Positions 45,401-53,886 of a stretch of 64,000 bases of DNA are shown here, in pieces. The stretch covers positions 1-64,000 of the forward strand of contig NZ_JAKFHA010000045.1 of the NCBI RefSeq assembly GCF_021502675.1, written 5' to 3'. The notes below the pieces were generated by a model, which did no database searches, was not told where the DNA came from, and saw only the letters and a list, made by a program, of their open reading frames with translations. The stretch is from Yinghuangia soli (GTDB taxonomy: Bacteria; Actinomycetota; Actinomycetes; Streptomycetales; Streptomycetaceae). The stretch's first letter is position 1, and each line of letters begins with the position of its first letter. The position numbers were made by a program, and so were the translations under genes.

Positions 45401-46999
45401 CGCGGGTGCGTGCGTGGCTGGGTCTGCGCCGAGCAGGCGCAGTCCGGTGACGCGTTCGTTGCGGGTGTCGACGGCTATTCGGTAGCCGCCGGAGTGGGTG
45501 ACCTCGCACGGCATGCCGGAGGGGTCGTAGTGGAAGTCGATGCGGTTGTCGTTGCGGTCGGTTACCGCCTGGATCGGGAGCAAAGGTCCGGCGAGTCCGG
45601 TGACCGGGGTGAACGACCATGTCCAGCCGCGCTGGGGGTCGGTGACGGTGAACGTGCCGCGGGGGAGCCCGTCCCAATGCAGTGGCCAACGGTCGCCGCC
45701 GACCGGCATGACCGCTTCACCGGGGGACGGGACAGGGTATTCGAGTTCGACGCCGTCCTCGGTGACGAAGACGACGCCGGTGCTGCCGAGGCGCAAGTGC
45801 TGGTCCAGGGTGGAGGCCCACCGGGTCCCGAACAGCCGTCCCGGCGCTGACCGTGACAGGTGTCGGCGCGTCAGCACCAAGGGCAGCGTTCCGGGCAGGG
45901 CGACGTCGCGTTGGACGAGGATCATCTCGCCAGTGGCGGCGTTGACCGGTTCGCCGACCGCGGTCTGCGCGTTGGGGCCGGTGCTGCTGGGGTCCGCCCG
46001 GTCGAGGGCGTCCTTTTCGGCTTGTTCGCGAGCGAGGCGGATGGCTTCGCGTTTGGCCATGACGCGGGCGTAGGCGGCTGCGGCGGCGGGGGTGCCCGCG
46101 CCGCCGGTGCCGGCGGCCAGCGCCAGGTTGGGGACGAGTTTCCCGGCGGTGTAGGCGGGGTTCTTCAACAGGTCGTCCCAGGACTGACCGACGGCTTCCT
46201 TGGTGTCCTGGGCGAACCCGACCGGGTCATACAGGGGCTGGGTCATGCCCTTGGCGATGTTGAGCAGGTCGGTGAAGTAGGCGCCGGCGTCGCCGTCCTT
46301 GGCGACCCGGACCGGCAGGATCGTCCAGGCGAACTTCGCCAGGTCCACAGTGCCGTCGCGCAGGCCCTTGATGAACTGCTGGAACTTGCTGTCCTTGATC
46401 CGGTGCAGCTCGTCGACGTAGCCGGGGAACTTCAGGTAGCACTTGGCGTTGGCATCCTCGGCGCGGTCCATCGCGCGGCCCAGCTGGGTGCGCAGCCGTT
46501 GGAGCTCGGCGGTCCCCGGGTCCTTGCCGGGCTTGTCGGGTAGCGCCGGCATGCACGACTCGTCGGCACCCGCCAGCTTTGCGGTGTCCTGGCGCTGCTT
46601 GGCGTCGTCGTAGGCCAGTTGCGCGGCCTGGTGCTGGGCCGTGAGCCGGAACGCGGCCTCGGCCGCCGGGTCGATCTGGTTGCGGCACTCGTCCTCGGCA
46701 CGCCAGATCACGTCGGAGTATTCGGTCAGGTCCTTGGCGATCTTCGGATACACCGTCGCGTGCAGGTCCAGGACCTCGATGATCCCGTGCAGGTCGCCGC
46801 GGAACCCGTCGGCCGCCGAACCGGTCCACAGCTCCGGCTTGTCGACCAGCCGCAGGTTCTCCGCGGCCTGCACGGCCTCGTTCGCGAACGCGGTGAACTG
46901 GTCCGCGATCCCCTTCACCGAAGCCCAGTTCCCAGGGATGTCCTCCGCGGTGGAACGGCCCCGGACGATCTGCGGGGGATTCTGCTCCCACCCGCTCAT
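42452..46999 (-). CDS. RHS/YD-repeat polymorphic toxin with CdiA-like tRNase tip
   Basis: 1515 residues. The N-terminal 240 residues are helical with a WXG100-like segment (WTGSAADGFRGDL near 58). A DUF6531-type entry (VGEPVNAATGEMI) follows near residue 330, then about 900 residues of YD repeats (YDAAGRPVR, YDPAGRLARA types) forming the RHS shell. The RHS core ends at FLSADPLGW and WVDPTGLAPY (about 1360-1390). The last 130 residues are the variable tip: EYMAGQGNQVLL, TSDLLVNGVQYDIYTPQTSN, IVTNTAKKHSQVPNGGVVVD. This resembles the PD-(D/E)XK-type tRNA nuclease tips of CdiA toxins. It is overlapped by the Esx-like gene upstream and the immunity candidate downstream. There is no Sec signal, so export is probably by a type VII-like route. 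Confidence 0.85.
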   Translation of the reverse strand: MSGWEQNPPQIVRGRSTAEDIPGNWASVKGIADQFTAFANEAVQAAENLRLVDKPELWTGSAADGFRGDLHGIIEVLDLHATVYPKIAKDLTEYSDVIWRAEDECRNQIDPAAEAAFRLTAQHQAAQLAYDDAKQRQDTAKLAGADESCMPALPDKPGKDPGTAELQRLRTQLGRAMDRAEDANAKCYLKFPGYVDELHRIKDSKFQQFIKGLRDGTVDLAKFAWTILPVRVAKDGDAGAYFTDLLNIAKGMTQPLYDPVGFAQDTKEAVGQSWDDLLKNPAYTAGKLVPNLALAAGTGGAGTPAAAAAYARVMAKREAIRLAREQAEKDALDRADPSSTGPNAQTAVGEPVNAATGEMILVQRDVALPGTLPLVLTRRHLSRSAPGRLFGTRWASTLDQHLRLGSTGVVFVTEDGVELEYPVPSPGEAVMPVGGDRWPLHWDGLPRGTFTVTDPQRGWTWSFTPVTGLAGPLLPIQAVTDRNDNRIDFHYDPSGMPCEVTHSGGYRIAVDTRNERVTGLRLLGADPATHAPAEDPSASIDLVQFGYDAPGHVTQVVNSSGRPLVFAYDDAGRITSWTDRNSVWYRYTYDDAGRCLHGVGTDGIMDNTFAYDADAQTTTMTDALGGVRTYAWDRLGRVTAETDPLGNITRTEWDAFNRRIAVTDPLGHTTRFSYDGPGNLIGIVRPDATFTVADFDPVLCRPTQIINRDGTRRSYTWDAQGNLLTATDEMGAQTRCTYNDQGVLEQITDPLGGVTRMVYDAAGLPRAVTDPLGNTTHVVRDAFGRTATTTDPLGNITQLAHTVEGKPAWRKLADGSREAWTWDAEGNLVHHLNAAGFTTRYESGPFDLPTARTGPDGHRYSFAYDNELRLTCVTNPQNLTWNYAYDAVGRLVSETDFDNRTLGYVHDPAGRLITRVNGAGEEVAYSRDAFDNVIEAVHTATGRTTTYTYDPAGRLARAVNPDVDLAFTRDRCGRILSETSNGRTLANTYDLLGRRTRRETPSGHVSEWAYDAAGRPVRLTAAGHTLEFAYDPAGRAISRQFGDNVTFTQDWDPVGRLTAQATIVGARPDKITAALSPGSGPTETHRRTYHWRPDSYITAIDDTITGTKAYNLDDTGRVTAVRAQSWTERYAYDSIGNIIHAEWQTGPDASEDDVRGDRRFSGTLIRRAGRTTYHHDAQGRLIRRSRRTLSGKVLDWHFVWDADDRLVGSTAPTGASWDYHFDPLGRRSCKKGPSETALSFTWDGPQLAEENTGLLQRTWDYEPGTWEAVLQSTCSPSGGSVYLIGTDSAARPIMLIDSSGGTVHRPEASLWGAPERGAAPDFPCPLGAPGQYYDAENATQQNRARSYDPETGGFLSADPLGWCASPNPHGYVPNPATWVDPTGLAPYPVNGPGRLTVTATRPSASEVSAAEYMAGQGNQVLLRDPVGTRGTATSDLLVNGVQYDIYTPQTSNIDNIVTNTAKKHSQVPNGGVVVDLSNTGLSAADFPNMLARVNRMLESWGKSDRISDVVFYGGS

Positions 47000-47412
47000 C
47001 CGGCACCCCCCGGCCCGGCCGGGTTGCCCGATCCGATCGGCTTGGTCATGTCGAACGGCGGCGGCGTGGCGCCGGGTTGGGTGGTCCGCATGCTGGGCGG
47101 CAGCAGCGGCGCCGGGTACTTCATCGCCTCGTACGCCTTCGCCTCGGCCAGGTCGTACTTGTCCGCCGCGACGATCAACGCCACCGCGACGGCTTCCCCC
47201 TTGGCCACCAGCGCCTTCATCGTGTCCCCGGACGTGCTCCAGACGTTGCGCAGCTGCATGCCCAACTGGATCGAACCCACATCCGCATCCAACTGCCCGT
47301 ACGGCTCGGTGGACCGCGCCACGATCGCCCGCGCCACCGTCAGCGCCTGGACCAACTCCTCTGCTGCCGTGCGCAGATACGGCCCGTCGACCTTGAAGCC
47401 GTCGTCAGCCAT
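46996..47412 (-). CDS. WXG100/Esx-like secretion partner
   Basis: 138 residues from the ATG at 47412. A helical hairpin of about 100 residues (LRTAAEELVQALTVARAIVA, LRNVWSTSGDTMKALVAKGE, VAADKYDLAEAKAYEAMKYP) is followed by a Pro-rich tail. The size and the WSTSGD turn fit the ESX/WXG100-like group, which chaperones or escorts type VII-secreted toxins. Its stop overlaps the toxin start by four bases (ATGA) and its start overlaps the SseB-like gene. It would pair with the toxin's N-terminal helical region. Confidence 0.7.
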   Translation of the reverse strand: MADDGFKVDGPYLRTAAEELVQALTVARAIVARSTEPYGQLDADVGSIQLGMQLRNVWSTSGDTMKALVAKGEAVAVALIVAADKYDLAEAKAYEAMKYPAPLLPPSMRTTQPGATPPPFDMTKPIGSGNPAGPGGAG

Positions 47413-47824
47413 GCCCGCCCCTGACCGCCGCGGCCTCACGCCAGAGTGCCGCATGCAGCCGCACCGGCATCAGGCTGCCCAGATCCACCGCGATGTCGTA
47501 CCCCTCGGGCAGCAGTCGCAGCAGATCATTGCCCGGCATCGAGAACCAGTTGCAGGGCTCCGCCATGAACAGCGCCATCTGCTCCAGCGACGTGAACACC
47601 GGCACGAACCCCGCCCCGGCAGGACCGATTGCCGAGAACCCGACGTGCTCCGGCTTCACGCAGTACAACCGCGCCGCCCGCAAAGCCGCCACCAACAAGG
47701 GCGGATCACCATCGCCCTCGACGAACCGGGCTATCTGCTCGAGCAGTTCCGTCAGGTCGTCCGCCTGACCGGAAGTCTCAGACGGTCCCGCATCCGGCGC
47801 CACGCCGAAGTCACCATCACGCAT
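47405..47824 (-). CDS. SseB-like domain protein
   Basis: 139 residues from the ATG at 47824. The segment VGFSAIGPAGAGFVPVFTSL and EQMALFMAEPCNWFSMPG, then LLRLLPEGYDIAVDLGS, fits the SseB N-terminal domain found beside ESX-type genes in actinobacteria. It is the first gene of a four-gene operon in which every junction overlaps. It may be a chaperone or adaptor for loading the toxin. No export signal. Confidence 0.7.
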   Translation of the reverse strand: MRDGDFGVAPDAGPSETSGQADDLTELLEQIARFVEGDGDPPLLVAALRAARLYCVKPEHVGFSAIGPAGAGFVPVFTSLEQMALFMAEPCNWFSMPGNDLLRLLPEGYDIAVDLGSLMPVRLHAALWREAAAVRGGHG

Positions 47825-47990
47825 CGTTCCCCCGTCCAACGAACGTGCCCACGAGCCTACAGTCGGTTGGCCGACACAGCCCGGGAGCAGAGCCATCGGC
47901 GGGCAGCTGTCCGGGCGATCCGGGTGGCCGGGTGCTGCGGGTTGACAAGGGGAGGGGTCTCGGGCGAGGCTGGGCGTGAGATCAAACAGT

Positions 47991-48000
47991 GTTGTATGAC
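47991..48000. promoter_or_regulatory. Shared motif GTTGTATGAC (site A) upstream of the amidase
   Basis: GTTGTATGAC lies about 98 bases before the amidase start and is followed by AAAGTTTC. It differs by one base from the site C form GTTATATGAC. See sites B (55623), C (55747) and D (57615). Confidence 0.5.
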
Positions 48001-48097
48001 AAAGTTTCACAGTGCCGGTCCGCCCTGCCCGGCGGCCGTGCGTTGCGCGACCGGATCGCCCGCGGCTCCGTGCCGCCCTTCCTCCGAGGTGACCCCT

Positions 48098-49594
48098 ATG
48101 CCCACCCCTCCCTTGCCGACCGCGTCCACCGGGCCGTCCGAACTCTGGCAGCTGCCGGCCGCGGCGCTGGCCGAGGCGATCCGGACGCGTACCGCCTCGG
48201 CCGTGGAGGTGACGCGCTCGTTCCTGGACCGCATCGAGCAGACGAACCCGGTCCTCAACGCCCTCGTGGACGTGCACGCCGACGAGGCGCTGGCCGACGC
48301 GCGGCGTGCCGATGCGGCCGTGGCGGACGGGAGTCCCCTCGGGCCGCTGCACGGCGTCCCGGTGTCCACGAAGATCAACACGGACCAGCGCGGCCGGATC
48401 ACCAGCCACGGCATCGCCGCCCTGGCGCACGCGCCCGCCGAGGCGGACGCGGCGTGCGTGACCGCGCTCCGCGAGGCCGGTGCGATCCTGCTGGGCCGCA
48501 GCAACGCGCCCGCGTTCTCGTACCGCTGGTTCTCCGACAACGACCTGCACGGGCGCACCCTCAACCCGTGGGACGACAAGCGCACGCCCGGCGGTTCGAG
48601 CGGCGGCGCGGCCAGTTCGCTGGCTGTCGGCATGACCGCGCTGGCGCAGGGCAACGACATCGGCGGCTCGATCCGCTACCCGGCTGCGTGCTGCGGCGTC
48701 GTGGGCATCCGGCCCACGGTCGGCCGCGTGTCGGACTGGGCGCCGCCCGCGATGGTGCCGGGGCCGGACGGGACGCTCGAGCAGCTCGACTTCCCGCTGA
48801 CCGTGCAAGGCTGGGCCGTCGAAGGGCCGTTGGGCCGCGACGTCGCCGACACCCGCCTCGCCCTGCACGCGATGTCCCGGGCGGACCTGCGCGTCCCGTT
48901 CGGTGTCCCCGCGCTGCCGGACCGGCCCGCACCGAGCGGCCCGGTCACCGTCAAGGTGGTCCGCGGCATCGGCACCGTGGCCTCGCACCCGGCCGTCGAG
49001 CGCGCGGTGGAACTGGCCGCGGCCCACCTTGCCGACGCCGGATACCGGGTCGAGGAGGACGACGACCCGGCGGCTGCGGACGTGCTCGCCGAGGCGGCGC
49101 GCATCTGGCAGCTGCTCATCTTCGAGGACTTCCGGCCCACGCTGCCGCTGGCCCGGCAGGTCGGCGACGAGGCGTTCAAGACGTCGCTGGAGTACTCGTT
49201 CGCGGCGGCGGCCCGGGTGTGGGGCGAAACCCCGTCGCTGCAGGCCTACATCCACGGCTGGGCCCGGCGCGGCACGCTCATCACGCGGCTCCAGGAACTC
49301 CTCGGCTCCGACACCGTGCTGCTGACCCCGGTCAGTGCCGAACTGCCCTTCGAGCACGACGCGGACGCGGCGAGCCTCGAGCGCGGCGCCGAACTCATCG
49401 CCGCGCAATGGCCGATGGCCGCGGTCCCGGCACTCGGGTTCCCGGCGGTCACCGTGCCGGCGCTGCTCGCCGACGGGCTGCCGGTCAGCGTGCAGCTCAT
49501 TGGCGGCCGCTTCGAGGAGGAGCTGATCCTGGACGCCGCCCAGGCCGTCGAGGACCGCACCCCGCTCTTCGCACCGCCCTTCCCCGCACGGTAG
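48098..49594 (+). CDS. Amidase signature family hydrolase
   Basis: 498 residues from the ATG at 48098 with GAGGTGA five bases upstream. The Ser-cisSer-Lys triad is intact: Lys in GVPVSTKINTD, the Ser pair in RTPGGSSGGAASSLAVGM and GNDIGGSIRYPA. It hydrolyses a carboxamide to the acid and ammonia. Substrate cannot be set from sequence; relatives include indoleacetamide hydrolase and aryl or peptide amidases. It is transcribed towards the convergent DUF3237-ABC operon and carries the same upstream motif, which suggests it acts on the imported compound. Confidence 0.9.
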   Translation: MPTPPLPTASTGPSELWQLPAAALAEAIRTRTASAVEVTRSFLDRIEQTNPVLNALVDVHADEALADARRADAAVADGSPLGPLHGVPVSTKINTDQRGRITSHGIAALAHAPAEADAACVTALREAGAILLGRSNAPAFSYRWFSDNDLHGRTLNPWDDKRTPGGSSGGAASSLAVGMTALAQGNDIGGSIRYPAACCGVVGIRPTVGRVSDWAPPAMVPGPDGTLEQLDFPLTVQGWAVEGPLGRDVADTRLALHAMSRADLRVPFGVPALPDRPAPSGPVTVKVVRGIGTVASHPAVERAVELAAAHLADAGYRVEEDDDPAAADVLAEAARIWQLLIFEDFRPTLPLARQVGDEAFKTSLEYSFAAAARVWGETPSLQAYIHGWARRGTLITRLQELLGSDTVLLTPVSAELPFEHDADAASLERGAELIAAQWPMAAVPALGFPAVTVPALLADGLPVSVQLIGGRFEEELILDAAQAVEDRTPLFAPPFPAR

Positions 49595-49621
49595 TCCGGC
49601 ACGGTTGTCCGGCACGGACAC

Positions 49622-49653
49622 AAGGCCCGGCGCGATCGATCGCGCCGGGCCTT
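49622..49653. terminator. 32-bp perfect palindrome, terminator
   Basis: AAGGCCCGGCGCGATC and its exact reverse complement abut without a spacer (49622-49637, 49638-49653), 27 bases after the amidase stop. It forms a very stable hairpin ending in TT. Confidence 0.7.
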
Positions 49654-49699
49654 CCCGCGTTCTCCTGCTACCGCCATGCCGGGCATCCGGGACGAGAAC

Positions 49700-49731
49700 G
49701 GCCCCGGGGCGACCGAAGTCGCCCCGGGGCC
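49700..49731 (-). terminator. Hairpin terminator of the DUF3237 operon
   Basis: A 14-bp stem (49700-49713 with 49718-49731) around the CGAA loop, 20 bases past the DUF3237 stop. With the palindrome at 49622 it insulates two convergent units. Confidence 0.7.
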
Positions 49732-49750
49732 GGGTCCTTTGCAGGTGCGG

Positions 49751-50212
49751 TCAGCGCAGCCGGTACATCCGGATCACCACGACGTCCTCGCCGTCCGGGC
49801 GGGCCAGGCCCACGAAGACGCTCTCGGCCAGCCACCGGTGGGCCGGAGCGTCGGTCCGGAACACCGGCGACGTGCGGTAGTAGTGGCCGGTCTCGGTGAC
49901 CTGCAGACCGCCGTCGAACTGGTCGGGGGCGGACGGATCCGGGTGGTAGTAGCCGCGGTTGACGATGTCGATGACCGCACCGTCGTCCGCCTGGAGCAGG
50001 TAGCGCGCGTCGAGTTCGCAGATCTCCCCGCGGGTGCTGCTCCAGTCGCCCCCGCCGGCCAGGACCTTTCCGCGCAGCCGGGGGCCGTCCACGGTCCCGC
50101 CGGTGATGGGGGTGAACTCGGTCTTCTCGCCGTCGCCGTTGCCGACATGCAGCGTCGGGGCGATGTGCGCCCGGATCTCGAAGACGTATTCCAGGGCGGG
50201 GGTGAAACTCAC
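49751..50212 (-). CDS. DUF3237 family protein
   Basis: 153 residues from a GTG at 50212 with GGGAG five bases upstream. The pattern LEYVFEIRAHIAPTLHVGN at the front, then ITGGTVDGPRLRGKVLAGGG, DWSS, LDARYLLQADDGAVIDIVNR and RTSPVFRTDAPAHRWL, is characteristic of DUF3237. The family forms small beta-barrels of unknown activity, often near hydrolase or aromatic-catabolism genes. It is the last gene of the ABC importer operon, 87 bases after the ATPase stop. Confidence 0.88.
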   Translation of the reverse strand: MSFTPALEYVFEIRAHIAPTLHVGNGDGEKTEFTPITGGTVDGPRLRGKVLAGGGDWSSTRGEICELDARYLLQADDGAVIDIVNRGYYHPDPSAPDQFDGGLQVTETGHYYRTSPVFRTDAPAHRWLAESVFVGLARPDGEDVVVIRMYRLR

Positions 50213-50299
50213 GAAGACTCCCAAGGGGCGAAGAGCGAAAGAGCGTTGGAGCGAAGGGGGGCGGGCGGCCTTCGGCAGGCCGCCCGCCGGAAAGCCTGT

Positions 50300-51088
50300 T
50301 CAGGCCGCGGGCGGCTGCGCGCGGCGCCGGGGCTTCCAGCCCGGCTTCGGGACGGACGCGACGAGGCGCCGCGTGTAGTCGTGCTGCGGCTCCCGGAGCA
50401 CCGACGGCACCGGGCCGCTCTCCACGACCTGTCCGGAGCGCATCACGAGGACCTCGTCGCAGATGTGCGGGACGACACCCAGGTCGTGGGTGATGAACAG
50501 CAGGGTGGTCCCGGTGGTCGTGCGGATGTGCGCCAGCAGGTTGAGGATCTGGGCCTGGATGGACACGTCGAGTGCCGCGACCGCCTCGTCCAGGATCAGG
50601 ACCTGCGGTTCCGCCGCGAGCGCGCGGGCGATGGCGACGCGCTGCCGCTGGCCGCCGGACAGCGCCCGGGGGAGCGAACCGGCCTGGCGTTCGTCCACGC
50701 CCACCAGGTCCAGCAGTTCGTCGACGCGCGCGGCGAGGGCCGGGCCGCGGAGCGGCCGGTGCAGCCGTACGGCCTCGGCGACCGCGTCGCGGACGCGCTG
50801 GCGGCGGTCGAGCGAGGAGTACGGGTCCTGGAAGACCATCTGGATCTCCCGCGCGCGGGCCCGGCGGCCGGCGCCGCGCGGGCGCCCGGGGCCGCGCTCC
50901 TTCCCGGCGACCGCGATGCTCCCGGCGGTGGGCTGCTCCAGCCCGGCGATCATGCGGGCCGTCGTGGTCTTGCCGGAGCCGGATTCCCCGACGACCGCGA
51001 GCGACCCGCCCACCTCCAACCGGAAGGCCACGTCGTCGACCGCGACGAAGTCGCCGAACGTCTTGCGCAGGTTGCGGACCTCAAGCAC
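50300..51088 (-). CDS. Oligopeptide-type ABC importer ATPase (OppF/DppF-like)
   Basis: 262 residues from a GTG at 51088 that overlaps the previous ATPase. Walker A GESGSGKTTT, Q-loop MVFQDPYSSLDRR, signature ALSGGQRQRVAIARAL, Walker B VLILDEAVAALD and H-loop FITHDLG. It lacks the C-terminal Cys-rich cluster of some DppF proteins and is shorter than the usual 320 residues, ending soon after the ATPase fold. Heterodimer partner of the ATPase at 51081-52073. Confidence 0.93.
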   Translation of the reverse strand: MLEVRNLRKTFGDFVAVDDVAFRLEVGGSLAVVGESGSGKTTTARMIAGLEQPTAGSIAVAGKERGPGRPRGAGRRARAREIQMVFQDPYSSLDRRQRVRDAVAEAVRLHRPLRGPALAARVDELLDLVGVDERQAGSLPRALSGGQRQRVAIARALAAEPQVLILDEAVAALDVSIQAQILNLLAHIRTTTGTTLLFITHDLGVVPHICDEVLVMRSGQVVESGPVPSVLREPQHDYTRRLVASVPKPGWKPRRRAQPPAA

Positions 51089-52073
51089 GCTGCTCCGCCT
51101 CCTCGGTGATGTGCGGGTAGTGGCAGGCGCTGGTCCCGGTGCCCGCGGCCCGGAGCAGCGGGGTGTCGGTGCGGCAGGCGTCGCGGGCGCGCGGGCAGCG
51201 CGGGGCGAAGCTGCAGCCGGCCGGCACCTCGAAGCCGGACAGCGGGCGGCCCGCGATGGCCCGGAGCCCCGACGCGGTGTCGCCGACGCTGGGACGCGAC
51301 GCCAGCAGGGCCCGCGTGTACGGGTGTGCGGCGCCGTGGTGCAGTGCGCCGGACGGCAGTTCCTCGACCGTGGACCCGGCGTACATGACGACGACGCGGT
51401 CGCAGACGGCCGCGGCGAGTTCGAGGTCGTGGGTGATGAAGAGCATGGCCAGTCCGCGCGCTTCGCGGGCCTCGGTGACGATGGCCATGACCTCTTCCTG
51501 GGTGGTCACGTCCAGGGCGGTGGTCGGTTCGTCGGCGAGGAGCAGCTTGGGCTCGGCGGCGAGCGCCGCGGCGATCATGACGCGCTGCAGCAGGCCGCCG
51601 GACAGCTCCCCGGGCCGCTGGCGCATGCGGCGCTCGGCGTCCGGGATCCCGACTTCCTGCAGCACCGCCTCGACGCGTCGGCGGGCCTCGCGGACCGGGA
51701 CGCCGCGGGCGGCGGTGAGCCCTTCGACCAGGAAGTCCCCGACGCTGCGGGCCGGGTTGATGTGCGCACGCGGATCCTGGAAGACCATCGCGACCTCGCC
51801 CGCCCGGAACTCCCGGAGCCGGGTGCGGGACATACCGGGGACGGACTCGCCGGCGAAACGGAGTTCGCCGTGCACCTCGGCGCCGGGCGGCAGCAGCCGC
51901 AGCACAGAGCGGGCGGTCAGCGACTTGCCCGACCCCGACTCGCCTACCAGGGCGGCCGCTTCGCCCGCGGCGAGGGCCAGGTCGACGCGGTGTACCGCGG
52001 TCGCGGAACCCGCGCCGGTCGGCAGGTCGATGCGCAGGCCGCGGATGTCGAGCAGCGGCGCGGCGGCGCTCAT
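51081..52073 (-). CDS. Oligopeptide-type ABC importer ATPase (OppD/DppD-like)
   Basis: 330 residues. Walker A GESGSGKSLT, Q-loop MVFQDPRAHINP, signature ELSGGLLQRVMIAAAL, Walker B LLLADEPTTALD, H-loop FITHDLE. The C-terminal oligo_HPY-type region keeps the Cys-rich cluster (CSFAPRCPRARDACRTDTP and a final Cys) that binds an iron-sulfur cluster in relatives. The ATG overlaps the permease stop (ATGA). Provides power for uptake of the peptide-like substrate bound by the lipoprotein at 55851. Confidence 0.93.
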   Translation of the reverse strand: MSAAAPLLDIRGLRIDLPTGAGSATAVHRVDLALAAGEAAALVGESGSGKSLTARSVLRLLPPGAEVHGELRFAGESVPGMSRTRLREFRAGEVAMVFQDPRAHINPARSVGDFLVEGLTAARGVPVREARRRVEAVLQEVGIPDAERRMRQRPGELSGGLLQRVMIAAALAAEPKLLLADEPTTALDVTTQEEVMAIVTEAREARGLAMLFITHDLELAAAVCDRVVVMYAGSTVEELPSGALHHGAAHPYTRALLASRPSVGDTASGLRAIAGRPLSGFEVPAGCSFAPRCPRARDACRTDTPLLRAAGTGTSACHYPHITEEAEQRA

Positions 52074-52939
52074 GCGGCCCCTCCCGGCAGGCGTCGGGAC
52101 AGCCCGGAGCCCAGCAGGTTCACCGCGATCACCAGGACGACGATCATCAGGCCCGCGTAGAGGGACTGCTGGGGCTGGCCGGTGAGAATCCCGGGCGCGC
52201 CGTTGGACACCATCAATCCCCATTCCGGAGCGGGCGGTTGGCTGCCGAGGCCGATGAACGAGACGGCTGCGACGTCCAGCAGGGCGTAGCCGAAGCCGAT
52301 CGTGGCCTGCACGAGGATCAGCGGTGCCAGGTTGGGCAGCAGATGCCGCAGCCAGATCCGCGGTGTGGACGCGCCGAGGAGGCCGAGCGCCGACACGTAC
52401 GGCAGCGAGCGCTCCTTGAGGGCGGCGGCGCGGACGACGCGGGTCACCAGCGGCAGGTACGCGATCGACAGGGCGATCACCGGCGCCGCGAGCCCCGGGC
52501 CGAAGACGGCTGCCGCCAGCACCGCCATGATCAGCCCCGGGAAGCCGAAGACGACGTCCAGCGCGCCGGACACCAGCCGGTCCGTCCAACCGCCGAACCA
52601 CGCGGCGCACAGCGCGAGTGCGGTGCCCGCGGCGGTCGACACGAGGACGACCAGTGCGGGGGCGGCCATGCTCGCGCGGGCGCCGCAGAGGATCCGCGAC
52701 AGGATGTCCCGGCCGGTGTCGTCGGTCCCCAGGAGGTGCCCGGCCGAAGAGCCGGCGTTCACGCCCAGCGGGTCGACCGCGTTCGGGTCGTGCGGGGCGA
52801 GCAGCGGCCCGAACAGCGCGAGCAGGACGAACACGCCCACCACGGCGGCCGCGGCGAGGGTCGCCGTGTCGAGGCGCCGGCGGCGTACCGGCGGGGTGCG
52901 GCCGGCGGAGGGGAGCACGGGTGCCGGTGCGGTGCTCAT
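52070..52939 (-). CDS. ABC importer permease (OppC/DppC-like)
   Basis: 289 residues. The N-terminal extension and first helix (LDTATLAAAAVVGVFVLLAL) are followed by the OppC-type HLLGTDDTGRDILSRILCGA and the EAA loop VRAAALKERSLPYVSALGLL. Six membrane segments are expected. It pairs with the permease at 52936. Starts and stops overlap neighbours by four bases, so all importer genes are coupled. Confidence 0.93.
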   Translation of the reverse strand: MSTAPAPVLPSAGRTPPVRRRRLDTATLAAAAVVGVFVLLALFGPLLAPHDPNAVDPLGVNAGSSAGHLLGTDDTGRDILSRILCGARASMAAPALVVLVSTAAGTALALCAAWFGGWTDRLVSGALDVVFGFPGLIMAVLAAAVFGPGLAAPVIALSIAYLPLVTRVVRAAALKERSLPYVSALGLLGASTPRIWLRHLLPNLAPLILVQATIGFGYALLDVAAVSFIGLGSQPPAPEWGLMVSNGAPGILTGQPQQSLYAGLMIVVLVIAVNLLGSGLSRRLPGGAA

Positions 52940-53886
52940 CTGCTGCCTCCTTGCGCGGTGCGGGGGTCGAGTGCCGCGCTCACCAGGTCGACGACGGTGT
53001 TCACGGCGACGAAGAGGACGACGAACAGGAGCGATACGGCCTGGACGACCGCCAGGTCCTGCTTCAGTGCGGCGTCGATCATGAGGGCGCCGAGCCCGCC
53101 GATCCCGAAGGCCTGCTCGGCCACCGCAGTGGTGGCGATCAGCCCGGCGATGCCCACCCCGGAGACCGCGAAGATCGGTCCCGAGGCGTTCCGCAGCACA
53201 TGCCGCCGGATGACGACGGACTCGGGCACGCCGCGGCTGCGGGCGGTCTCGACGTGCTCGCCGCGCAGTTCGGTCCGGACGGATGTCCGGGTCACCTGCG
53301 CGACGTAGCCCACCCACGACACGGCCAGCGCGACCGCGGGCAGGGTGAGATGCGAGAGCGTCCCGCCGAAGCCCGTGCCCGAGCCGTAGACCGGGAACCA
53401 GGGCAGTTCGACCGCGAAGACCCAGATCAGCAGCACCGACATGATGAACGTCGGTACGGCCATCACGCCGGAGGTCGCCGCGGTCAGGAGCGCTTCGGTA
53501 CGGCCGCCGCGCAGGGCCGCGACCGTCCCGATCGCGGTGCCGAGCACCAGGACGAGCACGGCGGCGTACGCGACCAGGGCGAACGTGTCGCCGGCCCGCT
53601 CGCCGATGAGGTGGCCGACGCTGTCGCGGTAGACGAGCGACCTCCCGAAGTCGCCGTGCAGGCAGCCGCTGAACCAATGCCACCAGCCCGCGAAGAACGG
53701 GTCGTCCAGGTGGTATTCGGCGCGTATCCGGTCAAGGACCGCCGGGTCGGGCTTGCGTGCGCCGCCCACCAGCAGGGTCGCGGGGTCGCCGGGGGCCAGC
53801 ATGAACGCCCCGTAGATGCCGAGGCTCGCGACCAAGACGGTCACGACCAGCATCGTCAGCCGGGTCGCGAGGAAGGAGGCGGTCAT
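52936..53886 (-). CDS. ABC importer permease (OppB/DppB-like)
   Basis: 316 residues. FLATRLTMLVVTVLVASLGI is the first helix, followed by the family MLAPGDPATLL and GLGALMIDAALKQDLAVVQA near the end, with the EAA-type loop TARSRGVPESVVIRRHVLRN. Its ATG overlaps the hydrolase stop at 53883. It forms the membrane channel with the downstream permease. Confidence 0.93.
   Translation of the reverse strand: MTASFLATRLTMLVVTVLVASLGIYGAFMLAPGDPATLLVGGARKPDPAVLDRIRAEYHLDDPFFAGWWHWFSGCLHGDFGRSLVYRDSVGHLIGERAGDTFALVAYAAVLVLVLGTAIGTVAALRGGRTEALLTAATSGVMAVPTFIMSVLLIWVFAVELPWFPVYGSGTGFGGTLSHLTLPAVALAVSWVGYVAQVTRTSVRTELRGEHVETARSRGVPESVVIRRHVLRNASGPIFAVSGVGIAGLIATTAVAEQAFGIGGLGALMIDAALKQDLAVVQAVSLLFVVLFVAVNTVVDLVSAALDPRTAQGGSR

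Noticed and set aside
47942-47970. TTGACA hexamer upstream of the amidase
   Set aside because: There is no -10 box at 16-19 bases; not supported as a promoter.
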